IMG/VR virus record: IMGVR_UViG_3300037434_000034 | Location: 1 to 56,905 of that record | From: a virus | Reading direction: 5' to 3' (one strand) | DNA length: 56,905 bases | Part shown: positions 27,113-34,739 of the stretch, one piece after another | Layout of the letters: each line of letters starts with the position of its first letter | How positions within the stretch are numbered: position 1 is the stretch's first letter | Program-made: the position numbers and the translations under genes | Notes under the pieces: generated by a model | Databases searched by the model: none | Seen by the model: the letters and a program-made list of their open reading frames with translations, nothing else | Told to the model about the DNA's origin: nothing

Positions 27113-27773
27113 GTTTTTGAGATAACCAGTTTAAGTAATGTTGTTTAGTAGTAGCAATCTTTGGGTCAGCATGGTCAAAATAATACTTCTCTTCTTCTGT
27201 AAGATTAGTCCAGTCACTATACCAGTCAAGATGAGTAATAGGGTAATCAGCTAGTCTTATAGCATTATACTGAAAAGGTAATTCCGGTTTAACTATACAG
27301 AAGGTAGTATCTACAGGAGCAGAAAAAATGTTGTGTCTGGGGTGAGGTATCTTAGTTAACCAGTATTTACGCTCAATAGGTTCTATGATAGGTTTAAGAA
27401 TAGGGTTAGTAATATTACTAAACCTTATGGCAAGACCTACTTTGTTCTCTCTGGTGTACTTACCTAGTTCTATCATCTCTTTTATAAAACCTGCAGGTGT
27501 ATCAGGGTCAAGAGCAATATCACTATCTGTAACTACTACCCAGGGAGAAGAAAAGTTTTTTATGAAACTATTCTCCCATATACCTTTATGACCAATGTTA
27601 TTAAAATAGTGCACCATCTTTTCATTCTCCCTATACCATTCTAGTAATGGGGGGTACGTACTACCAAGATCGATTATGTGAATACCTTCTCCATACCCTA
27701 ACTCTACTAACTTTTTACAGAGAGCTTTTGTACAAGTTAATCGATCACGATTGAGAATCAGAATAGGTATCAT
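27084..27773 (-). CDS. GT-A fold glycosyltransferase-like protein
   Basis: A 229-residue protein with a GT-A start (MIPILILNRDRLTCTKALC), a HIIDLGS strand and VVVTDSDIALDPD as the DxD-like metal site. The C-terminus has DYPITHLDWYSDW, a likely acceptor loop. It resembles GT2-type enzymes but is not a close match to one family. It overlaps the GT7-like gene by 29 nt. Confidence 0.7.
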   Translation of the reverse strand: MIPILILNRDRLTCTKALCKKLVELGYGEGIHIIDLGSTYPPLLEWYRENEKMVHYFNNIGHKGIWENSFIKNFSSPWVVVTDSDIALDPDTPAGFIKEMIELGKYTRENKVGLAIRFSNITNPILKPIIEPIERKYWLTKIPHPRHNIFSAPVDTTFCIVKPELPFQYNAIRLADYPITHLDWYSDWTNLTEEEKYYFDHADPKIATTKQHYLNWLSQKHVPTSISSL

Positions 27774-27776
27774 AAA

Positions 27777-28349
27777 TTAGTTATGTATAGTTAATACCCC
27801 GTTTATCTTTTTAATATTCTTAAGCAATCCTGATCGTAAACAATCCTGAATGAATAACCAATCACTACAATATTCAGTAGGATAATTAATACCAATTTCT
27901 TTAGCTATAGAGGTCTTTATACAGAAATTCCCCCAGTCTAGTTTTGACCATTCTAACTTACTATCCAGTACCTGACAAGGCCCCACGAGATGGTTAATGC
28001 TGTTCCAGAGTACTAAGTCGGGTTCTTCTACTAATACTCTTTGTATATATTCTACTGCCTGGGATAAAAAATAATCCTGAATACTTGTCTGAAGGATATA
28101 GTCGGTAGTGCAATCTTCTATAGCCTTTTGTCTATTATGTGCCCCCCAACAGTTAGTATTAACCGGAGATTCCATATACCTAATATTCTGAAGTCCTAGA
28201 AACTCATCTCCCATATCTCTTTCAGAAGGACCATTATGAAATACTATAGCTTCAAAGTCTTGACAAGTTTGGTTAAGCATTGAAGGTACAAAAATACATT
28301 CTTGCCATTTCTCATTAAATGCTGTAGCAACTATAGTTAGTGTTTTCAT
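27777..28349 (-). CDS. GT2-like glycosyltransferase
   Basis: A 190-residue, short GT-A protein. The start LTIVATAFNEKWQECIFVPS and DFEAIVFHNGPSERDM follow the GT2 pattern. The expected DxD near residue 90 is replaced by TSIQDYFLS, so catalytic activity is uncertain. It is short for the family. It may be a partner domain for one of the adjacent enzymes. Confidence 0.68.
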   Translation of the reverse strand: MKTLTIVATAFNEKWQECIFVPSMLNQTCQDFEAIVFHNGPSERDMGDEFLGLQNIRYMESPVNTNCWGAHNRQKAIEDCTTDYILQTSIQDYFLSQAVEYIQRVLVEEPDLVLWNSINHLVGPCQVLDSKLEWSKLDWGNFCIKTSIAKEIGINYPTEYCSDWLFIQDCLRSGLLKNIKKINGVLTIHN

Positions 28350-28897
28350 TCTTCTTCCTTATCTTCTTTACTATTAACATATGTAGGTAATTGATCATAC
28401 CTTACCTTAACATTTCCGCGAACCTTAGACTGTTCTTCTTTAAGTATCTCACCAACTTTGTTAAGTATCTCTACATACTCAAGACCCTGTTTCATAAATC
28501 TGTCAATAGCCATTGCGTTACTATCTTTACCTTCTGTTATCTCGGTAATATCTAAATAGTTGGCTATCTTTTCTACCATCTTCTTCTGTCCTCTCCACAT
28601 ACGAAGTGTAGGAGTTTCATACATGATACGGCATTTCTCTATAGTTTCCAGGATATGCAGATCTTCAGGATAGAACTCAGGTTTGAGATCAAGTAGTATT
28701 ACCTCTTCCCTTTTATCTTCCGGAAGTTGTACATATGGGTTCATAGTACTATCCGGACAAGTCATGTAGAAGATATATTTGTATATCTCTAAGTAATGCC
28801 CCGGAAAGTCATCCATAACTCTTTTCAACCAAGGTATTGCATAACAATGTACCGAGGGCTTAACAGTCTTTTCAGAAACATCAAATAGGTTAATCAT
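28346..28897 (-). CDS. Hypothetical protein in glycosylation island
   Basis: A 183-residue soluble, mostly helical and charged protein (MINLFDVSEKTVKPSVHCYA, GKDSNAMAIDRFMKQGLEY). No glycosyltransferase or DNA-binding motif is visible. It lies between two glycosyltransferase genes and overlaps one by 4 nt. Function unknown. Confidence 0.55.
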   Translation of the reverse strand: MINLFDVSEKTVKPSVHCYAIPWLKRVMDDFPGHYLEIYKYIFYMTCPDSTMNPYVQLPEDKREEVILLDLKPEFYPEDLHILETIEKCRIMYETPTLRMWRGQKKMVEKIANYLDITEITEGKDSNAMAIDRFMKQGLEYVEILNKVGEILKEEQSKVRGNVKVRYDQLPTYVNSKEDKEEE

Positions 28898-28898
28898 A

Positions 28899-29996
28899 CT
28901 AGTTCATTAAACTTTCTAAAACCTGCATACGTACTTTATTCCACTTGGGTAATGAGTATTCTTCTCTTATCCAACTACCCATCTGCATACCTCTTTCTTT
29001 TGCCCAATCCTTTTCCTTAATAGACTTCCTGATATACTTTAACCAATCATCCTGTGTCTCTACAAAACATACCCCCTCACAAGGACGCAAATCACTGTAA
29101 GGGCTAACATTACTACAGATAGCGGGGATATCTCTGGTAGCAAGTTCCAGTAGTTTCAACTCACTTATATAGGAGTGCCAACTACTATCTGTAAGAGGGA
29201 CAAGCCCTACATCGGCGTGATCATAATGATGCATATATTCCCATAGAGGAAGAGTAGGTAAAATCTTGTAACTACCTGTATGTGAGAAGATCAGTTTCAT
29301 ATGATCGTATGGCCCGGTAATGTTCTCTAAGTTAAAATTACTATTATTCTTATCCCTATCTTCTTTAGTATGGAATTTCTTAGCAACTGATTTTTCATAC
29401 CCCGCCAGGATGAACTGTGCGTTGTTCCTGATATACGGATCAGAGCCTATCTTCTTAAACTTACCCTCTAGTAGTTTTACATCAGCTAAGTGACCTACCC
29501 CACCAGCATAAAGGAAAGACATCTTATCAGTAACTATCTTTTCTCCTGGTGCAAATTGACCATCCCCGAAAGGTAGTGCATTTGGTATCACTACTGTATT
29601 CTTATTAAGCTCTCTTACCTTCTCCTGTAACCGCATAGAAGTACAGATAACTAAGTTGGCTATCTTTATATGTTCTTCAGTAAGTTTATCATTACCACTA
29701 CCATTCCATTGTGGGGCGTAGGGATTACCGGGGGGAAGTATCCAATAGTCGTCTATATCTACTACTATTTTCATACCCTGTGCCTGCAGTTGTTTTAATA
29801 CTTCTACAGGAGTGGCAATACATTTGTTATAGACAAGTATATCACAGTCGATAAAATGTTCATCCTGCGCTATGAATAACATTTCTATAGAATGCTTTGA
29901 ACTCCATGATGGGTCTTTACCCATGTAGCTAAAAGGGAGAATGATCCTATGATATTCACATCCGCTTTTGTCTCTAACAACTAACTGTATCTTCAT
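28899..29996 (-). CDS. GT4/GT1-type (GT-B fold) glycosyltransferase
   Basis: A 365-residue protein with two Rossmann-like halves. The N-terminal half has GCEYHRIILPF and IVVDIDDYWILP. The linker VVIPNALPF, then MSFLYAGGVGHLADVKLLEG, and the C-terminal HADVGLVPLTDSSWHSYISELKLLE follow the GT4 layout, where E-x(7)-E-type residues bind the nucleotide sugar. It is the first gene of the island by transcription order. Donor unknown. Confidence 0.8.
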   Translation of the reverse strand: MKIQLVVRDKSGCEYHRIILPFSYMGKDPSWSSKHSIEMLFIAQDEHFIDCDILVYNKCIATPVEVLKQLQAQGMKIVVDIDDYWILPPGNPYAPQWNGSGNDKLTEEHIKIANLVICTSMRLQEKVRELNKNTVVIPNALPFGDGQFAPGEKIVTDKMSFLYAGGVGHLADVKLLEGKFKKIGSDPYIRNNAQFILAGYEKSVAKKFHTKEDRDKNNSNFNLENITGPYDHMKLIFSHTGSYKILPTLPLWEYMHHYDHADVGLVPLTDSSWHSYISELKLLELATRDIPAICSNVSPYSDLRPCEGVCFVETQDDWLKYIRKSIKEKDWAKERGMQMGSWIREEYSLPKWNKVRMQVLESLMN

Positions 29997-30364
29997 GGTT
30001 GTTCTATAAAGTATTTATCGAGTGAGTTATATAATTTCAAACATTCTTTAGCATCTTCAAAGAAATAATAACTAGTATCGGCAACACCGTTAAAATCTAT
30101 AGATACTACATACTTATCTTCAGGGTTATCGTAAAACATTTCCACACTAGTGATATCACTTCTCTTTCTTCTCCAACGGTAATTACTTTTCTTTTCTTTC
30201 CATTGTATATCTTCCTCTTCTTTGGTGGAATAGTCCGCTACTACTTTGTAGAAGATAAAACGCTCAGATAGAATCAGATATGCTTCTTTACGAACAATAT
30301 CCTTTCTTGTAGATAATTCACAAAGAGGAGTATCTATTCTAATATCCAAGGTTGTGTCTGTCAT
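29993..30364 (-). CDS. Small hypothetical protein
   Basis: A 123-residue, charged, strand-rich protein (AYLILSERFIFYKVVADYS, KYVVSIDFNGVADTSYYFF). It overlaps the nuclease gene upstream (1 nt) and the GT-B gene downstream (4 nt). The C-terminal half resembles small PH-like or stress-type barrels, but no family is recognised. It bridges the replication/recombination genes and the glycan island. Confidence 0.5.
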   Translation of the reverse strand: MTDTTLDIRIDTPLCELSTRKDIVRKEAYLILSERFIFYKVVADYSTKEEEDIQWKEKKSNYRWRRKRSDITSVEMFYDNPEDKYVVSIDFNGVADTSYYFFEDAKECLKLYNSLDKYFIEQP

Positions 30365-31191
30365 CAGTGCTTCTTAATAAGTGCTCTTTTCTTTGGGTCA
30401 GATATGTAGTCTATGAGTTTTACCACATCCCCCCGCAAGTAAGGTAGTTCTATAACTTCAATACTTTCTACAACAGGTTCGTTATTCTCATCTAGGAATG
30501 CTATTGGATAATCATACTTATCCTTTCCTGCTTCTACGAATTTTACATGATTGATCCGTAACTTCCCCGGTAGCAAAAGTGGGTTATGTTTAAGAATACA
30601 ATACATATAGATAGATAACTGCAGGGCATAATGATTAAACTGACAGTCTTCAAGATGAGTAAAAGGTTGTAACATCTTTTTCTTAGTACCTTCCCAGTTG
30701 GTAAATCCTTCTCTCTTAATCTCCTTACTGGTCTTATGATCTTCAATAGTCACTATCCCTTTCTCTACCTTAACTATATCACTCTGTCCGGTAATAGCGG
30801 GTCCGGCAAGATATACTAAATGCTCTGGGTAAACCCCGTCTCGTAACCTTTGATCAGGTGCTAACTTAACTCCATCTTCTACGATGGGAGCAAATACAGT
30901 AAGTGTGGTATCTTCCAGTAACTCCTTCTCCTTTTTATTATGATACCAATGACCAAGATCAGTAGCACGTTTACTCTCCTTCTCCCAGGCCTGTAGAATA
31001 TCTTCAGGACTAACCTTATACCATTTGTTAGGATAACGAGAACTAGGTACTCTTACAGAAGCCTTTGCTGCTTTCTCTATCTTATTAAAAGGTTCACAGA
31101 AAGCATGTACCAGGGTCGTAACTCCTAACCATTCTCTGTTATCGGAGATGATGGACTCATACCTGTGGTTTTCTGCTATAAATTTTACCAT
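30364..31191 (-). CDS. PD-(D/E)XK nuclease (Cas4/RecB-like exonuclease)
   Basis: A 275-residue protein with the core of the superfamily: an N-terminal helix with His (LGHWYHNKKEKELL), AGPAITGQSDIVKVE supplying the first Asp, IVTIEDHKTSKEI as the E-x-K strand, and the Q-x(3)-Y-like helix NHYALQLSIYMYCI. Such enzymes process DNA ends in phage recombination or help degrade host DNA. It is grouped with IHF/HU-like and zinc proteins, as in crAss-like genomes. Single-strand versus double-strand preference cannot be told. Confidence 0.8.
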   Translation of the reverse strand: MVKFIAENHRYESIISDNREWLGVTTLVHAFCEPFNKIEKAAKASVRVPSSRYPNKWYKVSPEDILQAWEKESKRATDLGHWYHNKKEKELLEDTTLTVFAPIVEDGVKLAPDQRLRDGVYPEHLVYLAGPAITGQSDIVKVEKGIVTIEDHKTSKEIKREGFTNWEGTKKKMLQPFTHLEDCQFNHYALQLSIYMYCILKHNPLLLPGKLRINHVKFVEAGKDKYDYPIAFLDENNEPVVESIEVIELPYLRGDVVKLIDYISDPKKRALIKKH

Positions 31192-31559
31192 TAGCTTCTA
31201 TTCTTAAATTGGTTCTGATACGTAACTTCATTGATTTTATTAGCCTGGTCCTGGGTAATTAACTCATCCCAAAGAGGTTCCTGCCCCATATCCTTAAGTG
31301 AACAATGACACTGCATACAAGAAGTTTTCATACCCCCCTCACACCCACATGCTGTACACCCTGGTTTACCGCTAACTACCAGTTTTTCAGAAGTACCAGT
31401 AGCATCCCAATAACCACAACTATTTGCCTCACATATACTAAGTCTTCTTGCTGCTTCTGCCTTAATCTCAGGGTCCATAGAGATGTATTCGTTATAGAAC
31501 CCTTCTAGGATGTGCCCCTTATTCTCCCAGGCTTTCTGTATCTTCTCCTTCAGTGTCAT
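31191..31559 (-). CDS. Small zinc-binding protein
   Basis: A 122-residue protein from MTLKEKIQKAWENKGHILEG. I chose this ATG at 31559 because it gives a normal start and a short 41-nt overlap with the gene before; the longer frame from 31691 begins with low-complexity sequence. The centre holds a Cys array: CEANSCGYWD, then CTACGCEGG and CMQCHC, fitting two zinc sites. The C-terminus is a short helix. Possible transcription or recombination accessory; the role is not known. Confidence 0.6.
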   Translation of the reverse strand: MTLKEKIQKAWENKGHILEGFYNEYISMDPEIKAEAARRLSICEANSCGYWDATGTSEKLVVSGKPGCTACGCEGGMKTSCMQCHCSLKDMGQEPLWDELITQDQANKINEVTYQNQFKNRS

Positions 31560-31956
31560 GATCAGTATTTTTCTTTTGTCTGATATATTCTTTCCGCATC
31601 TCTCTGAACAGCTTCTCCCTATCCCATTCTTTATTACGATCTTCTGCCAGTTGTTCCAGTAAGGCCAGTTGTTCTTTCTTCTTGAATACAATAACCTCTG
31701 CAGTATTCTTATTGAACCTTAACCAATGCCGGAGTTCACCAATCTCGTAATCCAGCTTCTTACTCCTGATCTTAAAGTACCCCATACCTGGTACTTCTAC
31801 ACGAAGGTACTTCATACTACTAACCGCTTCACGTAGTTTCTTATAGAAAAAGAGAATGAGCGTCTCTAACTCTTGTTCACTTAATCCTTTCGGTAACTGA
31901 TGCTCATTTATTTGATAATAATCATGTATGTGATCTTTTACCTTCTTCGGTATCAT
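31519..31956 (-). CDS. IHF/HU-like DNA-binding protein
   Basis: A 145-residue protein. The segment FFYKKLREAVSSMKYLRVEV followed by PGMGYFKIRSKKLD resembles the dimer helix, strand and GxF turn of HU/IHF proteins, a gene usually present in crAss-like phages. A charged helical extension follows (LEQLAEDRNKEWDREKLFRE), then an acidic tail. It probably bends DNA for replication, recombination or packaging. The beta-arm with its Pro is not obvious, so this is a moderate call. Confidence 0.5.
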   Translation of the reverse strand: MIPKKVKDHIHDYYQINEHQLPKGLSEQELETLILFFYKKLREAVSSMKYLRVEVPGMGYFKIRSKKLDYEIGELRHWLRFNKNTAEVIVFKKKEQLALLEQLAEDRNKEWDREKLFREMRKEYIRQKKNTDHDTEGEDTESLGE

Positions 31957-31959
31957 AGT

Positions 31960-32358
31960 TTAGTTATCTATGTATAATCCTTTTACATCTACCATAATAT
32001 TACCTTCGTTCTGTATCTGCATAGAGGGGTGTAGAAATACTTTCTTAGTTCCCCCGGTACTGGCTTGTTTGACTACCAATTCTTTCTCCTCAAACAGGTC
32101 TATCTTATTACGGGCACTCTGTGTACTTTTAAAAAGACCCATGCTCTTCATCTTCTTACAGACATCCAGTAATTCACTTACCCCCCATAGCCCAAGTAAT
32201 GTCAGGCACCGCAACTCTGTATCATTAACTATCTTTCTTCCTTCTTCGGAGAATACTATACCTTTAGTATGGCAATGAAGTAGTATCTGGAAGCTGATGA
32301 TCTCTTCCTTAGACATTCTACTATTACTTACATACTTCTTTATAGATATCTCACCCAT
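31960..32358 (-). CDS. Winged-helix-like regulatory protein
   Basis: A 132-residue protein. The body SKEEIISFQILLHCHTKG then ELLDVCKKMKSMGLFKSTQS and ARNKIDLFEEKELVVKQAS reads as helices followed by a wing, as in small winged-helix regulators. The C-terminus is strand-rich (NIMVDVKGLYIDN). It lies 1 nt from its upstream neighbour. It may regulate late genes or assist replication. No family assigned. Confidence 0.5.
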   Translation of the reverse strand: MGEISIKKYVSNSRMSKEEIISFQILLHCHTKGIVFSEEGRKIVNDTELRCLTLLGLWGVSELLDVCKKMKSMGLFKSTQSARNKIDLFEEKELVVKQASTGGTKKVFLHPSMQIQNEGNIMVDVKGLYIDN

Positions 32359-32750
32359 TACTTATTTTCTGTTTTCAGAGCTTCTTCTTTTTCCTGAGTG
32401 TTTTTTAGATACTCTTCATGCCCTTGTTTATGCTGAGTTAAAAAGCCAAGTGCCTGCAACTCACGAACCTTTAGTTCTAACCCTAGTAATCCTGGTATAG
32501 CAGAAAGAGGTCTGCGATTTAACAAAGCATTATTCTCCAGTTGTTCTAAAAGAAGTTTATCATACTCTGCCTGTTTGCGCATTAATGGAAGGGTCTCATC
32601 AAGGAAAGCATCAACCTGTTCTTTACTCATAGGTGTCTGAGTAGGAATATTCATATCACTAACTGGTGGAGGGGGAGTACCTGCTCCTTTCTTATACTGA
32701 TCCTCGATACTAACCTTCTCTGTGTCTGGGGTAAACTCTTTTGTTGCCAT
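32358..32750 (-). CDS. Hypothetical protein with disordered N-terminus
   Basis: A 130-residue protein. The first 45 residues are polar and Pro-rich (GAGTPPPPVSDMNIPTQTP). The rest is helical (MSKEQVDAFLDETLPLMRKQ, ELKVRELQALGFLTQHKQG). It is first in a minus-strand operon preceded by TTACCTTACAAAT, the block also found before other late genes. Function unknown. Confidence 0.55.
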   Translation of the reverse strand: MATKEFTPDTEKVSIEDQYKKGAGTPPPPVSDMNIPTQTPMSKEQVDAFLDETLPLMRKQAEYDKLLLEQLENNALLNRRPLSAIPGLLGLELKVRELQALGFLTQHKQGHEEYLKNTQEKEEALKTENK

Positions 32751-32858
32751 TTGAAATGTGTATTAATTTTTTATATGGTATTATGTTAAAAATGTTATTA
32801 CCTTACAAATGTAATATGCATAATTTGAATTTCCTATCTTTACACAAAATATTTTCAA
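32751..32858. promoter_or_regulatory. Divergent intergenic region with candidate promoters
   Basis: The minus strand carries TACATTTG (32805-32812), a match to the Bacteroidota -7 element, within the shared TTACCTTACAAAT block. No clear -33 TTTG is at the usual distance. The plus strand has TATCTTTAC (32838-32846) about 13 nt before the nuclease ATG at 32859. Both are partial matches. Confidence 0.4.
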
Positions 32859-33332
32859 ATGCTTAAGAATATTAGCAAAGTTACCGGGGATAAAGCTACA
32901 GAGATGTTTCATGTAACAGGGAAGAAGAATAGGTCTGAAGCAGAACGGCACATAGAGAATATCTTGCTGCAGTATGATGTGGAATACCAGCGGGAAATAT
33001 CATTTAGAGGACTACAGTTTAGTACCGGGGGTTTTCCAAGGTTCGACTTTGTTATACACATCCCTCATATGCTTATGGGAAAGATCAAGTTTGTAATTTG
33101 GGAATACGATGGGGAGGCATCTCATACAACAGAAGAACAACAGGAGAAAGATCAGCTTAAGACACTGTTCTGTCATCAATATGGGATAAGACTTACCAGA
33201 TGGAATAAGAATGACTACTTTCACCTGGAAGAAAGAATAGCCCATGAGTTTGATATGTACTGTGTTAAGAAAGTACGTGACTTATTATGGTTAGAAAGAA
33301 ACCCTCCAGCATATCTACGGGGGTTTAAATAA
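32859..33332 (+). CDS. PD-(D/E)XK-like endonuclease (very-short-patch/DUF559-like shape)
   Basis: A 157-residue protein on the plus strand inside a mostly minus-strand region. KKNRSEAERHIENILLQYDV gives an N-terminal helix with Glu. FPRFDFVIHIP supplies the catalytic Asp. IKFVIWEYDGEASHTTEEQQ is the E-x-D-G strand seen in small nucleases of the VSR/DUF559 kind, and YGIRLTRWNKND is a late strand. It may cut branched or host DNA. It ends at a bidirectional terminator facing the minus-strand gene at 33393. Confidence 0.6.
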   Translation: MLKNISKVTGDKATEMFHVTGKKNRSEAERHIENILLQYDVEYQREISFRGLQFSTGGFPRFDFVIHIPHMLMGKIKFVIWEYDGEASHTTEEQQEKDQLKTLFCHQYGIRLTRWNKNDYFHLEERIAHEFDMYCVKKVRDLLWLERNPPAYLRGFK

Positions 33333-33334
33333 AT

Positions 33335-33365
33335 AAACCTACTAAGTGTTATACCTAGTAGGTTT
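33335..33365. terminator. Bidirectional terminator between convergent genes
   Basis: A perfect 10-bp stem, AAACCTACTA (33335-33344) with TAGTAGGTTT (33356-33365), lies 2 nt past one stop codon and 27 nt from the convergent gene's stop. A- and T-rich flanks allow termination in both directions. Confidence 0.75.
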
Positions 33366-33392
33366 AGTGGTTTTCGTTACACCCCATACATG

Positions 33393-33665
33393 TTAGGCAG
33401 CAGGAGTAGTAAGTGTTTCCGTTACTGCTGTTAATGATGCAGTTGCTGTGTTGATAGCAGCGACTATAGTGTCCCCTTGAGCAGGTGTGATAACTCCTGC
33501 CTGGTAAGTAGAGAGTGCAGTAGTAAGTGCTGTTACAGCAGTGGTCAGGTTAGTTGTTGCGGTTTCTGTATCTGAAAAAGTGGCCATGATATGTTTTTGT
33601 TTAGTAATGATGACATAAGTTGCTATGAGTATAACTACCAGCAGTATGCAGATGATGTATAACAT
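33393..33665 (-). CDS. Small Thr/Ala-rich protein, possible N-terminal membrane anchor
   Basis: From the ATG at 33665 the product is 90 residues. It has an N-terminal hydrophobic helix (MLYIICILLVVILIATYVII), then a Thr/Ala-rich repetitive region (TTNLTTAVTALTTALSTY, AAINTATASLTAVTETL). A consensus promoter overlaps the three codons upstream, which rules out the earlier in-frame ATG at 33674. Translation from 33665 would need a nearly leaderless message. The ATG at 33587 (MATFSDTETATT) would give a soluble 64-residue protein and an ordinary leader. Both remain possible. Function unknown. Confidence 0.5.
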   Translation of the reverse strand: MLYIICILLVVILIATYVIITKQKHIMATFSDTETATTNLTTAVTALTTALSTYQAGVITPAQGDTIVAAINTATASLTAVTETLTTPAA

Positions 33666-33671
33666 AGGGTA

Positions 33672-33702
33672 CAAAGATATACACTATTATGTATCTACCA
33701 AA
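33672..33702 (-). promoter_or_regulatory. Consensus Bacteroidota promoter
   Basis: On the minus strand TTTG (33702-33699), exactly 19 nt, then TATCTTTG (33679-33672). This is an exact match to TTTG-N19-TAnnTTTG. The predicted start of transcription is near 33666, right at the downstream gene. Confidence 0.75.
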
Positions 33703-33746
33703 AGAATGTTGGTATAATTTTTAAAGAATAGCTATAAACAGTTATT

Positions 33747-33929
33747 ATGACACTTTCACTTGTAGTTATTATTGTACTGATCATCTTAATGGTAATACTT
33801 GGTCTTGGTATATTCGGGTTAATCCCCATGAGCCAGGTAGCTATTAATAGATTGTTCTTTGTACTCTTTGCTGTAATGATCCTGCTGCAGTGTTTAGGAC
33901 AGTATGGGTTTTTACCAAGGACCAGGTAA
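33747..33929 (+). CDS. Small two-helix membrane protein
   Basis: A 60-residue protein made of two hydrophobic helices (LSLVVIIVLIILMVILGLGI, LFFVLFAVMILLQCLG) and a basic C-terminus (FLPRTR). It is a lone plus-strand gene between minus-strand genes and ends at a strong hairpin terminator. It could be a holin-like or superinfection-exclusion protein. Nothing in sequence decides. Confidence 0.5.
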   Translation: MTLSLVVIIVLIILMVILGLGIFGLIPMSQVAINRLFFVLFAVMILLQCLGQYGFLPRTR

Positions 33930-33934
33930 AAAGA

Positions 33935-33964
33935 AAATACCTATCCGGAGATAGGTATTTCTAT
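33935..33964. terminator. Bidirectional terminator
   Basis: A perfect 11-bp stem, AAATACCTATC (33935-33945) with GATAGGTATTT (33950-33960), CGGA loop. It lies 6 nt past the plus-strand membrane gene and faces the minus-strand gene ending at 33993. A-rich and T-rich flanks suit both strands. Confidence 0.8.
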
Positions 33965-33992
33965 TTCAGTGTGCGGACTGAATGTAGAATCT

Positions 33993-34139
33993 TTAGCACA
34001 TCTTTCCACCCTTCTTCATAGAAGACATTCCACCTTTTTTGTAGGTAGGGGGAGTCATTGGAGGAGCCTGTTTCTTGTTCTTAACAGGTGTTACCGGAGT
34101 TGCTGGTTTTGCTGGTTTAATATTTTTTACTGCTGCCAT
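33993..34139 (-). CDS. Very small basic Pro/Lys-rich protein
   Basis: A 48-residue ORF read directly from the minus strand. It starts MAAVKNIKPAKPATPVTPVK and ends in KKGGMSSMKKGGKMC. Lys/Gly-rich C-terminal repeats with a Pro-rich linker resemble small DNA-packaged or internal virion peptides of tailed phages, but the function is not established. A TATCTTTG -7 element lies 30 nt upstream. A GroES-like gene is next upstream. Confidence 0.6.
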   Translation of the reverse strand: MAAVKNIKPAKPATPVTPVKNKKQAPPMTPPTYKKGGMSSMKKGGKMC

Positions 34140-34151
34140 GATCAATGGTTT

Positions 34152-34176
34152 TTATTGTTAACAATAATCAAAGATA
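34152..34176 (-). promoter_or_regulatory. -7 promoter element with adjacent perfect palindrome
   Basis: On the minus strand TATCTTTG (34176-34169) is followed at once by the 16-nt perfect palindrome TTATTGTTAACAATAA (34152-34167), which would cover the transcription start. A clear -33 TTTG is not at standard distance. The palindrome is well placed for a dimeric repressor. Confidence 0.45.
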
Positions 34177-34194
34177 TACAACTTTATCAAATTA

Positions 34195-34569
34195 CTATAC
34201 ATTTTCCAAAATCTTTTCTGTTTTTGGTATAGTCTTAAACCTTGCCTCTATGTGATATTCATTGAATAGCATGTACACATCTTCCCCCTGACGTAATGCA
34301 CCCATACTATTAGCTTTGAAATAGAATACAGTTACCCCCGGTAGCAAAGACTTATCTTCTACCTTGGCACCAACATTAACTATTACCCCCTTAGTTAACA
34401 TAGTCTGTTTGATCTTATCTTCAGTTGTCTCGGGGAGGAGCACACCACCTTTAGTCTTAGGTAAAGATTCAGGGCAAGGTTTGATCAGTATCTTATCTGC
34501 CTGTACTTGTATGTCAAGGATATCTTCTACTTCCGGTATCATGTAGATACTCATTACTGGTTGTTCCAT
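34195..34569 (-). CDS. GroES-like co-chaperonin
   Basis: A 124-residue protein. Residues about 23-110 follow the GroES barrel: ADKILIKPCPESLPKTKGGV with the LLPETTEDKIKQTMLTKG mobile-loop region (GGhhLP), VNVGAKVEDK, and LFNEYHIEARF at the end. It probably caps the host GroEL so that phage capsid or tail proteins fold, as T4 gp31 does. It lies in the same minus-strand unit as small virion-type proteins. The N-terminal 20 residues are an extension beyond the family. Confidence 0.82.
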   Translation of the reverse strand: MEQPVMSIYMIPEVEDILDIQVQADKILIKPCPESLPKTKGGVLLPETTEDKIKQTMLTKGVIVNVGAKVEDKSLLPGVTVFYFKANSMGALRQGEDVYMLFNEYHIEARFKTIPKTEKILENV

Positions 34570-34587
34570 ATATAGTATTTGTTTAGT

Positions 34588-34737
34588 TTACAAAAGTGTA
34601 TTAGCATTTTCTACAGGGGTAAGAGATGTCTCTTTCTTTACCCGTACCAGGTTCTTCTCCAGGTATGCAGGATGATTTACATTCACCTTTTCCCTGTGAG
34701 GCTTGTGAGTAAAGAAGTGTATGATACGTTTCCACAT
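34588..34737 (-). CDS. Very small basic protein
   Basis: A 49-residue ORF read from the minus strand (MWKRIIHFFTHKPHREKVNV ... VENANTLL). It fits tightly between two genes (2 nt to the gene upstream, 18 nt to the GroES-like gene downstream). The N-terminus is an amphipathic basic helix. Function unknown. Confidence 0.5.
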   Translation of the reverse strand: MWKRIIHFFTHKPHREKVNVNHPAYLEKNLVRVKKETSLTPVENANTLL

Positions 34738-34739
34738 AG

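Noticed and set aside
20608-29996. DNA base glucosylation island
   Set aside because: No hydroxymethylase, thymidylate-synthase homolog or other base-modification enzyme lies nearby, and the transferase families are those of protein or surface glycans.
33993-34232. Plus-strand ORF at 33969-34232
   Set aside because: It is antisense to the 48-residue Lys/Pro-rich gene, which has a normal start, a promoter element upstream and a terminator downstream.
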